The notes beneath the pieces are model-generated. The model worked only from the letters and a program-made list of their open reading frames with translations, did not search any database and was not told the origin of the DNA. A stretch of DNA of 36,949 bases from an uncultured Oscillospiraceae bacterium (GTDB lineage: Bacteria > Bacillota > Clostridia > Oscillospirales > Oscillospiraceae), in NCBI GenBank assembly GCA_944387095.1, contig CALXDP010000018.1:1-36949 (forward strand), written 5' to 3'. Shown here one piece after another: positions 31,929 through 36,949 of this stretch. Both the position numbers and the translations under genes were made by a program. The stretch's first letter is position 1, and every line of letters begins with the position of its first letter.

Positions 31929-32561
31929 CTAACGACTGGAAACATATTCGTAATATGAATAAACCTTGTCCGGGGCGGCGTCTTTGTCTTCAATGAACGC
32001 TTTTGCCATATCAACGTAGAAATCGAGGCTGTTTCCAACGCCATGCTTTTTTGCGACTTTGTAGTAGTCGGAATACATCATGTTCATGGCGGCGTAAAAC
32101 TCGATTGGGTCACAGTCAATCTTGCGTTGAGCCATTACGTTCTTGACCTGGTCCATCGTCCAATGAGCTCCGTGCGTTCCGTCCTCGTTTTCCATATGAG
32201 AGACCCACTCTTCTGCATCGACCGCCGTGAAGCCATGATGATTGGGATTGCGGGCCACACCTCCGTCCCGCCGCCAGGTATCGTCCCGATTCCAAGCGTC
32301 GTCCCGCCGCCAGGAATCATCCTCCGCCGCCGAGGCTCCATAACGATGAACTCCGGATCGTCCCTGATCTCTGCCAGAGTATCGACCGGACACAGAATAA
32401 GAGCCGTCGTTATAGTACCCCATCCGCATCATCGGGTCGTGGTCCAAGTGTGACCTGTCCGCTGCGTCCCCGCCTCTCATCGGCGCATACGCACCATCAG
32501 CCTTATATCTTTCGTCCTTTTTCTCATTAGCCATGAGCATCATTTTTGCGGTCCTGTTCAT
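31929..32561 (-). CDS. Phage protein with DDxWRR repeats and conserved C-terminal helical domain
   Basis: A 210-residue protein of a type frequent in gut Firmicutes phages, function unknown. The N-terminal half is charged and probably disordered (KKDERYKADG, GRYSGRDQGRSG), with three six-residue repeats, DSWRRD, DAWNRD, DTWRRD (encoded by 18-base units). The C-terminal half is folded and helical: EWVSHMENEDGTHGAHWTMD, then DPIEFYAAMNMMYSDYYKVA and FYVDMAKAFIEDKDA. The ATG overlaps the upstream stop and follows GGAGGTG. It is the last gene before tRNA-Arg. Confidence 0.75.
   Translation of the reverse strand: MNRTAKMMLMANEKKDERYKADGAYAPMRGGDAADRSHLDHDPMMRMGYYNDGSYSVSGRYSGRDQGRSGVHRYGASAAEDDSWRRDDAWNRDDTWRRDGGVARNPNHHGFTAVDAEEWVSHMENEDGTHGAHWTMDQVKNVMAQRKIDCDPIEFYAAMNMMYSDYYKVAKKHGVGNSLDFYVDMAKAFIEDKDAAPDKVYSYYEYVSSR
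32264..32317. repeat. Three tandem 18-base units inside the phage gene
   Basis: Units at 32264-32281, 32282-32299 and 32300-32317, each starting CGTCCCG; the outer two are nearly identical and the middle one is diverged. They keep the reading frame and encode the DxWxRD repeats. Confidence 0.75.
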
Positions 32562-33007
32562 GCAAATGACACCTCCGTAGAAGCTGTCTCCCCGCTCTCC
32601 CCTGTAGATGCGGGGGTTGCGGGAGTGGTCGGCGTGGTTCCGTTAATAGATGTAAGAACATTGTTCGGAGCGCAACACGGCTCCCCGAGCATCCTAAATG
32701 TTCCGCCAGTTGCGGTAGTTACGACACAGACGGAGTAGCGGGTTCTGGTTCGAATTCCGCATGCCATTACCTGCCGGCAGTCTTTTCGCGTGAGCGGATA
32801 TAGCGTTGTCCCGGTCCCGATGGTGATGACCACAGGGGCGTTGATGGTGGTCGTGCTGGGAATCGACTGTGCGACTACGATGCAATACTTCTGGTTGTTG
32901 TTATAGGCCCCAGCGGGCAGGTTGATTACCAGGTTTCCACCGGTAAATGTTACGGACTGGCTCAGAACAAGCTTCTGGCACAGCTTACAAACAGGCTTAC
33001 AGGCCAT
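32558..33007 (-). CDS. Phage-type beta-rich Cys-containing protein
   Basis: A 149-residue protein, not assigned. Beta-rich core with a Cys-rich start (MACKPVCKLCQKLVLSQ) and further cysteines (DCRQVMACG, VCVV, EPCC). The middle (GGNLVINLPAGAYNN, NAPVVITIGTG) looks like alternating strands. The Thr/Pro-rich tail is low complexity. AGGAGGTACG supports the ATG at 33007. A small virion decoration or fibre-like protein is possible, by position and composition only. Confidence 0.65.
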   Translation of the reverse strand: MACKPVCKLCQKLVLSQSVTFTGGNLVINLPAGAYNNNQKYCIVVAQSIPSTTTINAPVVITIGTGTTLYPLTRKDCRQVMACGIRTRTRYSVCVVTTATGGTFRMLGEPCCAPNNVLTSINGTTPTTPATPASTGESGETASTEVSFA

Positions 33008-33020
33008 ATCGTACCTCCTA

Positions 33021-33053
33021 AAATCAAGGGGTGGCTCCGCGTGGAACCACCCC
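33021..33053 (-). terminator. Hairpin between two phage genes
   Basis: GGGGTGG/CCACCCC (33028-33034 with 33047-33053) extended by TCC/GGA over a mismatch. On the minus strand it is followed by TTGATTTT, a weak T tract, then the next gene's ribosome site. It may act as a partial terminator or an mRNA-stabilising end. Confidence 0.5.
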
Positions 33054-33088
33054 GAATTTTTGTCACCCTATTCGGGGAATGAGTTAAC

Positions 33089-33859
33089 TTAGCAACCGCA
33101 GCCGCAGCTGGTCCCGTATACTCCATACGCCCCACAATAGGGGTAAGGAGCGGGAACCTGATAGGACGGAACGGGCTGAGGAGCAATGCGCCGAATCAGT
33201 TCGGCGGTCTGAGCCTCCTGGTTCGCGGTGATGAAGGCGTTCTGGGCGGTCTGGCTAGCCTGGAACTTCAGGGCCTGATTCTCGGCGGTCAGGCTGGAAA
33301 TCTTGTCCTGAGTCAGGAAGTCCAAGATGGCGCGAGTGTTCGCGTTGTTGTTGTCCAGCAAATCGCGAGTGGCATTCTGAATGGTGTTGCGGGTGTCGCA
33401 GAACTGAGTGGCGAGGTTGTAATTGACGCCATCAATGGCGCGCTGGGTGTCGCAGCAGCACTGAGCAAGCTGAGTGCTGATTGCGTTCATGCCAGTCTGG
33501 GTCTGATAGCCCAACTGGCACACGGCATTATCTACACCATGGAACCCGTTCATCAGGGATGTGTTCATGCTGTAGAATCCGTCGCAAAGGCCCTGCTGAA
33601 TGCCGCGAACGGCGTTATCCAGCCCGTTGAAATTGAACTCAGAGCAAAGATCGGCGCGAGTTAGGGCGCCCTGGCCGGCAGGGGAGTTGATACCGCCCAA
33701 GCCGCCCATTCCGCCGCCGAAGCCGCCCCAGCCAAATACCATGGCCAGAATGATAATTCCCCAAATGCCCTCCCAGGCGCCGCCGCCGAAGCCGCCGCTA
33801 CAGTTGTTGTTCCCGGAATCAGAGCCAAGGGCATAACCGGTCGCAAAATCGTTATCCAT
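33089..33859 (-). CDS. Phage-type Gly-rich/Cys-rich protein with membrane-like segment
   Basis: A 256-residue protein, function not recognised. Residues 1-20 are Asn/Ser/Gly-rich, then a hydrophobic segment (EGIWGIIILAMVFGWGGFGG) runs into GGGMGGLGG. The middle is an amphipathic helical region with regularly spaced cysteines (ADLCSEF, QGLCDGF, NAVCQLG, AQCCCDTQRA, TQFCDTR), then a Gln/Ala-rich coiled-coil-like stretch and a Tyr/Pro/Cys tail ending CGCGC. AAGGAGAAGA supports the ATG. Cysteines on one helical face suggest cross-linking or metal binding, as inference. Confidence 0.7.
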   Translation of the reverse strand: MDNDFATGYALGSDSGNNNCSGGFGGGAWEGIWGIIILAMVFGWGGFGGGMGGLGGINSPAGQGALTRADLCSEFNFNGLDNAVRGIQQGLCDGFYSMNTSLMNGFHGVDNAVCQLGYQTQTGMNAISTQLAQCCCDTQRAIDGVNYNLATQFCDTRNTIQNATRDLLDNNNANTRAILDFLTQDKISSLTAENQALKFQASQTAQNAFITANQEAQTAELIRRIAPQPVPSYQVPAPYPYCGAYGVYGTSCGCGC

Positions 33860-34021
33860 TTGTCTTCTCCTTTTCGGTTTATTACATCGGGGCCGTACGC
33901 TCCCCGGATGTTACAGAGGGAGCGGTTTTTATCAGGCACCGCAAACCGAAGGAAGAAGGAAAGTAATGTTGAGTGATTTTAAGGGATTAAACGTTTACCC
34001 CAATCTTGGAGGAAAAATCTC

Positions 34022-34267
34022 CTATTTTTCCCTCGGAAGCTCAATCCCCATCTGACTTGCCATCTGATTTAGGTCAATCCCGCGCTCCTTGGCCATATTC
34101 TCGGCCATCTGCTGAAGCTGCTGAGGATTTTTCCCCTGCATAAGCTTCATGGCCTGTGCCGCGCGAGGGTCTCTTCCCGCAAGTTGCTGAATTGCGCGCA
34201 TTGGATTTCCACCATTTTTTGCAATCTGCATGAGCGCGAAAACCGGGTTGTTATTCATCGGAGTCAT
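34022..34267 (-). CDS. Small phage-type helical protein (81 aa)
   Basis: Asn/Gln/Met-rich helical protein: NPVFALMQIAKNGGNPMRAI, then QQLAGRDPRAAQAMKLMQG and QQMAENMAKERGIDLNQMA. The pattern resembles small phage virion-associated proteins, with no defined function. The ATG at 34267 overlaps the upstream gene end and has GGCGGTGAG upstream; an in-frame ATG three codons later is also possible. Confidence 0.65.
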   Translation of the reverse strand: MTPMNNNPVFALMQIAKNGGNPMRAIQQLAGRDPRAAQAMKLMQGKNPQQLQQMAENMAKERGIDLNQMASQMGIELPREK

Positions 34268-34685
34268 TGCGTCTCACCGCCTTTGTTGGCTTTTTGAGCT
34301 TTTCCACATCAGACCTAAGCTGTTCCACATTTTCCTTCAGATCCATAACGTCTTGAATGGACGCAAAGGCTGGCTCTTGCCTTTCTTGTCGCTGCTCCGT
34401 CCTGAATTCAAACAGATCGGCCGATCCAGTCTGCGTGTTAAGGCGCTTCATGTAAATTACGCCGTGCGCTAAGTCCGGGAAAAACATGGGTGCACCCATG
34501 AAATCAACTGGGACCGCAAGGGCCTCTTCTCGTGACGCAACAGGCCTGCACACAAACGTATTTTGCTGGGCCGGCTGCGTGGGTTGAGTCATCTGGACAG
34601 GCTGGGTTGGAGTAAACGGTGTAATCGGGTTATAATTACCGTACGCCGGATATGGATAGTTCATCCCTGGGCTCTGATATGCCAT
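34251..34685 (-). CDS. Phage-type protein with Pro/Thr-rich N-terminus and coiled-coil C-terminus
   Basis: A 144-residue protein. The first 40 residues are Pro/Tyr/Thr/Gln-rich (PYPAYGNYNP, TPTQPVQMTQ). A compact domain follows (CRPVASREEALAVPVDFMG, then DLAHGVIYMKRLN and ADLFEFRTE), then a predicted coiled coil (DLKENVEQLRSDVEKLKK). The domain is common in Firmicutes phages without assigned function. GGGAGGTC supports the ATG at 34685; the gene overlaps both neighbours. Confidence 0.7.
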   Translation of the reverse strand: MAYQSPGMNYPYPAYGNYNPITPFTPTQPVQMTQPTQPAQQNTFVCRPVASREEALAVPVDFMGAPMFFPDLAHGVIYMKRLNTQTGSADLFEFRTEQRQERQEPAFASIQDVMDLKENVEQLRSDVEKLKKPTKAVRRNDSDE

Positions 34686-34821
34686 GTCCAGACCTCCCTT
34701 CCACCTCTCTCACGTACTCTTCCAACCCATCATCATCGCCCTGGAATCTGTACCAGCAAACGGCGTCTCTAGCGCATTCCGGGTTCATTCCGGTTGCTAT
34801 TAGCCTTTCGTACTCGGTCAA
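34636..34821 (-). CDS. Small acidic phage-type protein (about 61 aa)
   Basis: Reads TEYERLIATGMNPECARDAV, then CWYRFQGDDDGLEEYVREVE, a small helical protein type common in phages of this group. The TTG at 34821 is preferred because AAAGGA lies 10 bases upstream; a GTG at 34830 is only 1-2 bases from it. It overlaps the next gene by 50 bases. It begins immediately after two tandem terminators. Confidence 0.6.
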   Translation of the reverse strand: MTEYERLIATGMNPECARDAVCWYRFQGDDDGLEEYVREVEGRSGHGISEPRDELSISGVR

Positions 34822-34842
34822 TATAAACACGTCCTTTCAATC

Positions 34843-34902
34843 AAAAAAAGGAGGAACATGGGGAGGGCGGCGACGTGTACCAACCCTTACCCCACGTCCT
34901 CC
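34843..34902 (-). terminator. Second terminator in the phage module
   Basis: Stem arms 34850-34863 and 34890-34902 (GGAGGA/TCCTCC, then CGTGGGG/CCCCATG with one G-U pair and a bulge), followed by seven T residues on the minus strand (34843-34849). The ribosome site of the following gene starts seven bases later. Confidence 0.75.
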
Positions 34903-34918
34903 ATGCTTTAATTTTCGC

Positions 34919-34956
34919 AAAAAAATAACCCGGCTGGGTTCGATCCCAGTCGGGTT
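34919..34956 (-). terminator. First terminator in the phage module, T-arm-like stem
   Basis: A 12-bp stem (34927-34938 with 34945-34956, one G-T pair), 6-base loop, then A and seven T residues on the minus strand. It begins 11 bases past the helix-turn-helix gene stop. On the plus strand the stem reads CTGGGTTCGATCCCAG, the form of a tRNA T-arm. Confidence 0.88.
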
Positions 34957-34966
34957 AGTGTTGGAC

Positions 34967-35218
34967 TTATGCTTGATTTGTGTAGAGTTGAGCTGCCACA
35001 CCGGCCACTCGTTCCAAGATGTACTTTTCATGGGCGGCCACAGCGCCTCGATACCATCCGAGTTCAGCAGCAATGTCGATTTGTGCCCACTTGTCAATGA
35101 TACATCGTCGGGCTATCAGCTCATCGTCTTGGTGGAGAGCAGATTCATGGATGGCGGTTTCCAGTTGGGAGCGCAGGAGATTGTTTAATGGCTCCGGCAA
35201 CTTTTTCCTTGCGCTCAT
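34967..35218 (-). CDS. Phage-type helix-turn-helix protein (83 aa)
   Basis: A small basic-acidic helical protein with an HTH-like segment: CIIDKWAQIDIAAELGWYRG followed by AVAAHEKYILERV. This resembles sigma-region-4-like or phage regulatory proteins that end in QxxIAxELG-type helices. AAGGA sits 9 bases ahead of the ATG. Two tandem terminators follow. A regulator of the phage module is plausible but not proven. Confidence 0.65.
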   Translation of the reverse strand: MSARKKLPEPLNNLLRSQLETAIHESALHQDDELIARRCIIDKWAQIDIAAELGWYRGAVAAHEKYILERVAGVAAQLYTNQA

Positions 35219-35230
35219 CCACTCACGTCC

Positions 35231-35590
35231 TTATCCCAATCCAACTTTAGCCAACACAAAGGCGATCACCGCCGCCAGCACCGCCCAGATGGCTTTGTCC
35301 ACGATGGCCTCCCACCGTTTGGCCGGTTTCATGGCGCAGGCCCGCTGAGCTTCCAGGACCTGCTTAATGTCTGCGCTCATGGAGTCTTGCTTTTCGTTAA
35401 TGGAGTTGATTTTTTCATCCATTGCCGCGTCACGTTTGGCCCGTTCCAGGCGCTCTTTGTAGTACAGTTCCCGGAACTCCGCCTCTTTTTTCTGCCCGGC
35501 TTCCAGGTCATCCACCCGCTTTTCCAGCAGTGCCGCAGCGGCCTTCCCGATGCAGTCCCGATCGGGATGTAAGATACATTTCTCTTCCAT
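35231..35590 (-). CDS. Holin-like protein with coiled coil and C-terminal membrane segment
   Basis: A 119-residue protein: Cys-containing N-terminus (MEEKCILHPDRDCIGKAA), a long charged coiled coil (about 20-85, LLEKRVDDLEAGQKKEAEFR), then one hydrophobic segment AIWAVLAAVIAFVLAKVGLG at the C-terminus. The layout matches phage haemolysin XhlA/holin-accessory proteins. AGGAGGGCC supports the ATG. It follows the other holin candidate and the amidase, the expected lysis-module order in reverse. Confidence 0.75.
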   Translation of the reverse strand: MEEKCILHPDRDCIGKAAAALLEKRVDDLEAGQKKEAEFRELYYKERLERAKRDAAMDEKINSINEKQDSMSADIKQVLEAQRACAMKPAKRWEAIVDKAIWAVLAAVIAFVLAKVGLG

Positions 35591-35599
35591 TTGGCCCTC

Positions 35600-35941
35600 C
35601 TAAATGGTGGGGGTATCGTCGGACTTCTGGGCATTTTCATAGGAATAAGGCTCCACGAAATCCCGCGCTTTTGCCGCCTCAAAGGTGATGCCGCCCTCGC
35701 TGTGGTCGGACTTGGCCAGGCCGAAGTAGTACTTGCAGCCGGCAATGATCACCGCCTCGCCCAGCCCTACCCCTGCCGTGAGATACGCCGCCGTGGCCGT
35801 GAATCCGTGGATGATGCACTGATACATTAAAAACAAGCATTCCTGGGTAATCAGAAGTCCGGCCAGAATGGTGAGCAGGGCGATGATCTTATGCCACTCC
35901 AGCTTCTTTTTTTGGCGCTGGGCCAGCCGCTTGCCGCCCAT
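35600..35941 (-). CDS. Phage membrane protein, likely holin
   Basis: A 113-residue protein with a basic N-terminus (KRLAQRQKKKLEWHK), two membrane segments (about 19-44 IIALLTILAGLLITQE... and 49-72) and an acidic soluble tail. Small two-pass proteins next to an endolysin are usually holins, which open the membrane for the lysin. Its ATG overlaps the amidase stop by one base (TAATG), implying coupled translation. Confidence 0.7.
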   Translation of the reverse strand: MGGKRLAQRQKKKLEWHKIIALLTILAGLLITQECLFLMYQCIIHGFTATAAYLTAGVGLGEAVIIAGCKYYFGLAKSDHSEGGITFEAAKARDFVEPYSYENAQKSDDTPTI

Positions 35942-36783
35942 TATTGCTTTCCCATCTTCACAATCCGGTGCGCCACGGCGATCATTTCCTCCCGCGTGGG
36001 GAAGGACTTGTAGGCGTAGTCCGTCTCACCGTCCCCGTCCACATCGCCAATGCCCTTCATGATGCCGTTACTCTGCGCCCACTCCCGGTCCGCCTGAGAC
36101 CAGCCAGAGGGCTTTTGCAGGCTCTTGCGGGTCAGCCAATCATCCATCATCGCGTCAAATTGCTCTTGAGTCATTTCCTCATCCTCCATTTCCGCCTTTA
36201 CATCGGCTCTGAAATCGTCCATGGTCTTGCCAAACTTGGGGAACCAGTGCTCCACATCGGCGTGGCGGCTGGCCATGCCCAGCCGGTACCCCTCTCTGTG
36301 GCAGATGACCACCTCCGGCTCCAGGGGGTCTAGATCATACAGGGCACACAGGTGGGCGGTGAGCTCCACCGCCTCCCGGTAGACCTTGCCAAAGTAGTCC
36401 GCATCGTCCAGCCCGTCCTCACAGATCTCGAAGGAGATGTGGGTGTTGTTGGCGGAGGGCCGGGTGGTGCCGTTGCCGGCGTGCCAGCCCCGCATGTTCC
36501 AGGGCAGGGTCTGGGCGGTGGCGATAGAGCCATCCGCTAGCTTGCCGATGAAGGCGTGGACACAGGCTCCCACACCACGCCGGTTCCAGTCGTTGGCGTT
36601 GCGGTTGTAGCCCAGCAGTTCAATGAGCTGGTCGTAGTCCTCATCCGTTTCAAGGGACTGAACGTAGCGTTTCAGGGTCGGGTTGTTAGCCCCGGTACTG
36701 TGAACCATCACCCCTTTAGGGGTGATCCACTGGTTCGTTTTATAGCAATCGTTATCTGTGAGAATGCACTGGATCAGGCGCAT
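35941..36783 (-). CDS. N-acetylmuramoyl-L-alanine amidase (endolysin)
   Basis: Cuts the bond between muramic acid and the peptide stem to lyse the host. The 280-residue protein has an Amidase_2/PGRP domain in the first 195 residues: zinc His in GVMVHSTGANN, ACVHAFIGKLADGSIATAQT, HISFEICEDGLDDADYFG and VVICHREGYRLGMASRHAD. The C-terminal part (about 205-280) is a wall-binding SLH-like repeat (WAQSNGIMKGIGDVDGDG). The ATG follows GGAGGTGAC at a rather long spacing of about 10. It is first in the lysis gene order. Confidence 0.92.
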   Translation of the reverse strand: MRLIQCILTDNDCYKTNQWITPKGVMVHSTGANNPTLKRYVQSLETDEDYDQLIELLGYNRNANDWNRRGVGACVHAFIGKLADGSIATAQTLPWNMRGWHAGNGTTRPSANNTHISFEICEDGLDDADYFGKVYREAVELTAHLCALYDLDPLEPEVVICHREGYRLGMASRHADVEHWFPKFGKTMDDFRADVKAEMEDEEMTQEQFDAMMDDWLTRKSLQKPSGWSQADREWAQSNGIMKGIGDVDGDGETDYAYKSFPTREEMIAVAHRIVKMGKQ

Positions 36784-36847
36784 AGAAAACTGTCACCTCC
36801 GAATAATACGTTGCATAGTAGGTTGGTTTACTGACTGTCTCCGTCAT
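36752..36847 (-). CDS. Possible 31-residue peptide overlapping the amidase start
   Basis: ATG at 36847 overlaps the upstream partial gene's stop as ATGA; the frame runs 31 codons (starts MTETVSKPTYYATYYSEV) to TAA at 36752, overlapping the amidase by 32 bases. No clear ribosome site, so only coupled translation would express it. It may be a translational linker or not a gene. Confidence 0.25.
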   Translation of the reverse strand: MTETVSKPTYYATYYSEVTVFYAPDPVHSHR

Positions 36848-36949
36848 CCCGTGACCGTTTCGTCTGGAACAGCGGTAGCCTGCGTGGCCTCATCCGGAAG
36901 AACCGTCTCGGTCACGGTCTCCACAGTGAGGGGCGCATTTACGCTCCTG
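36844..36949 (-). CDS. 3' end of a phage gene, cut by window
   Basis: The last 34 codons of a minus-strand gene that enters from the right edge and ends at TGA 36844-36846. The visible end is Thr/Val/Glu-rich (TVETVTETVLPDEATQ, then VPDETVTG). Position directly upstream of the amidase suggests a tail-associated or small structural protein, but nothing can be assigned. Confidence 0.5.
   Translation of the reverse strand, partial: RSVNAPLTVETVTETVLPDEATQATAVPDETVTG

Noticed and set aside
32656-32666. GAACATTGTTC as a third LexA-type site
   Set aside because: The half-sites are three bases apart instead of four and it lies inside a coding sequence.
33028-33041. GGGGTGGCTCCGCG on the plus strand resembles the T-box core
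   Set aside because: One base differs from the consensus, no specifier stem or downstream plus-strand gene exists, and the sequence is explained as the arm of a minus-strand hairpin.

Overview
The window reads as a GC-rich Clostridia chromosome, most like a gut Oscillospiraceae of the Flavonifractor, Lawsonibacter or Intestinimonas type. This placement is inferred from gene content, Gram-positive ribosome binding sites, sporulation-type small proteins, anaerobe enzymes (superoxide reductase, 2-hydroxyacyl-CoA dehydratase-type activase) and clean TTGACA/TATAAT promoters. No rRNA or other phylogenetic marker was compared. Roughly 31.7 kb is core chromosome; the last 5.2 kb, from tRNA-Arg to the right edge, is phage-derived.

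Layout. 1-3820 (minus): a response regulator cut by the left edge, two small CotF-like proteins, an LtaS-type phosphoglycerol transferase carrying SLH repeats, and tRNA-Ala(GGC). 3950-6290 (plus): an Fe-S assembly pair (cysteine desulfurase, IscU-type scaffold) behind a perfect promoter and a long leader, then desulfoferrodoxin. 6420-8850 (minus): a small membrane protein, exodeoxyribonuclease III and a GT-C-type membrane protein. 8880-16070 (plus): asparagine synthetase, then a two-gene activase/HgdB-like pair and a GNAT enzyme. 16127-18980 (minus): TSCPD protein, zincin-type metallopeptidase, a fragment-like methyltransferase barrel and pyridoxamine kinase. 19110-20252 (plus): a DUF3048 lipoprotein.

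20318-31496 is a long minus-strand block. In transcription order it holds a repeat-rich lipoprotein, an OmpR/histidine kinase pair, yqhQ, prmC, recA, recX, rimO, an unknown protein, an HD hydrolase and pgsA. A GAAC-N4-GTTC site of Firmicutes LexA type lies beside the promoter that probably starts the yqhQ-prmC-recA run.

31705-36949 starts with tRNA-Arg(CCG), a common phage attachment target, followed by its terminator and another LexA-type box. Beyond it are ten small closely packed minus-strand genes plus a partial one at the edge. They include an amidase endolysin, holin-like membrane proteins, a helix-turn-helix protein and several phage-style proteins without known function. No integrase, terminase or capsid gene is visible, so this is one end of a prophage or a remnant.

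The most interesting items are the split activase/HgdB-like pair with two intact Fe-S activase domains, the SLH-fused LtaS-like enzyme placed just behind a tRNA terminator, the two LexA-type boxes, a paired RNA structure directly upstream of recX, and a structured spacer with a possible 25-residue peptide near 17,000.
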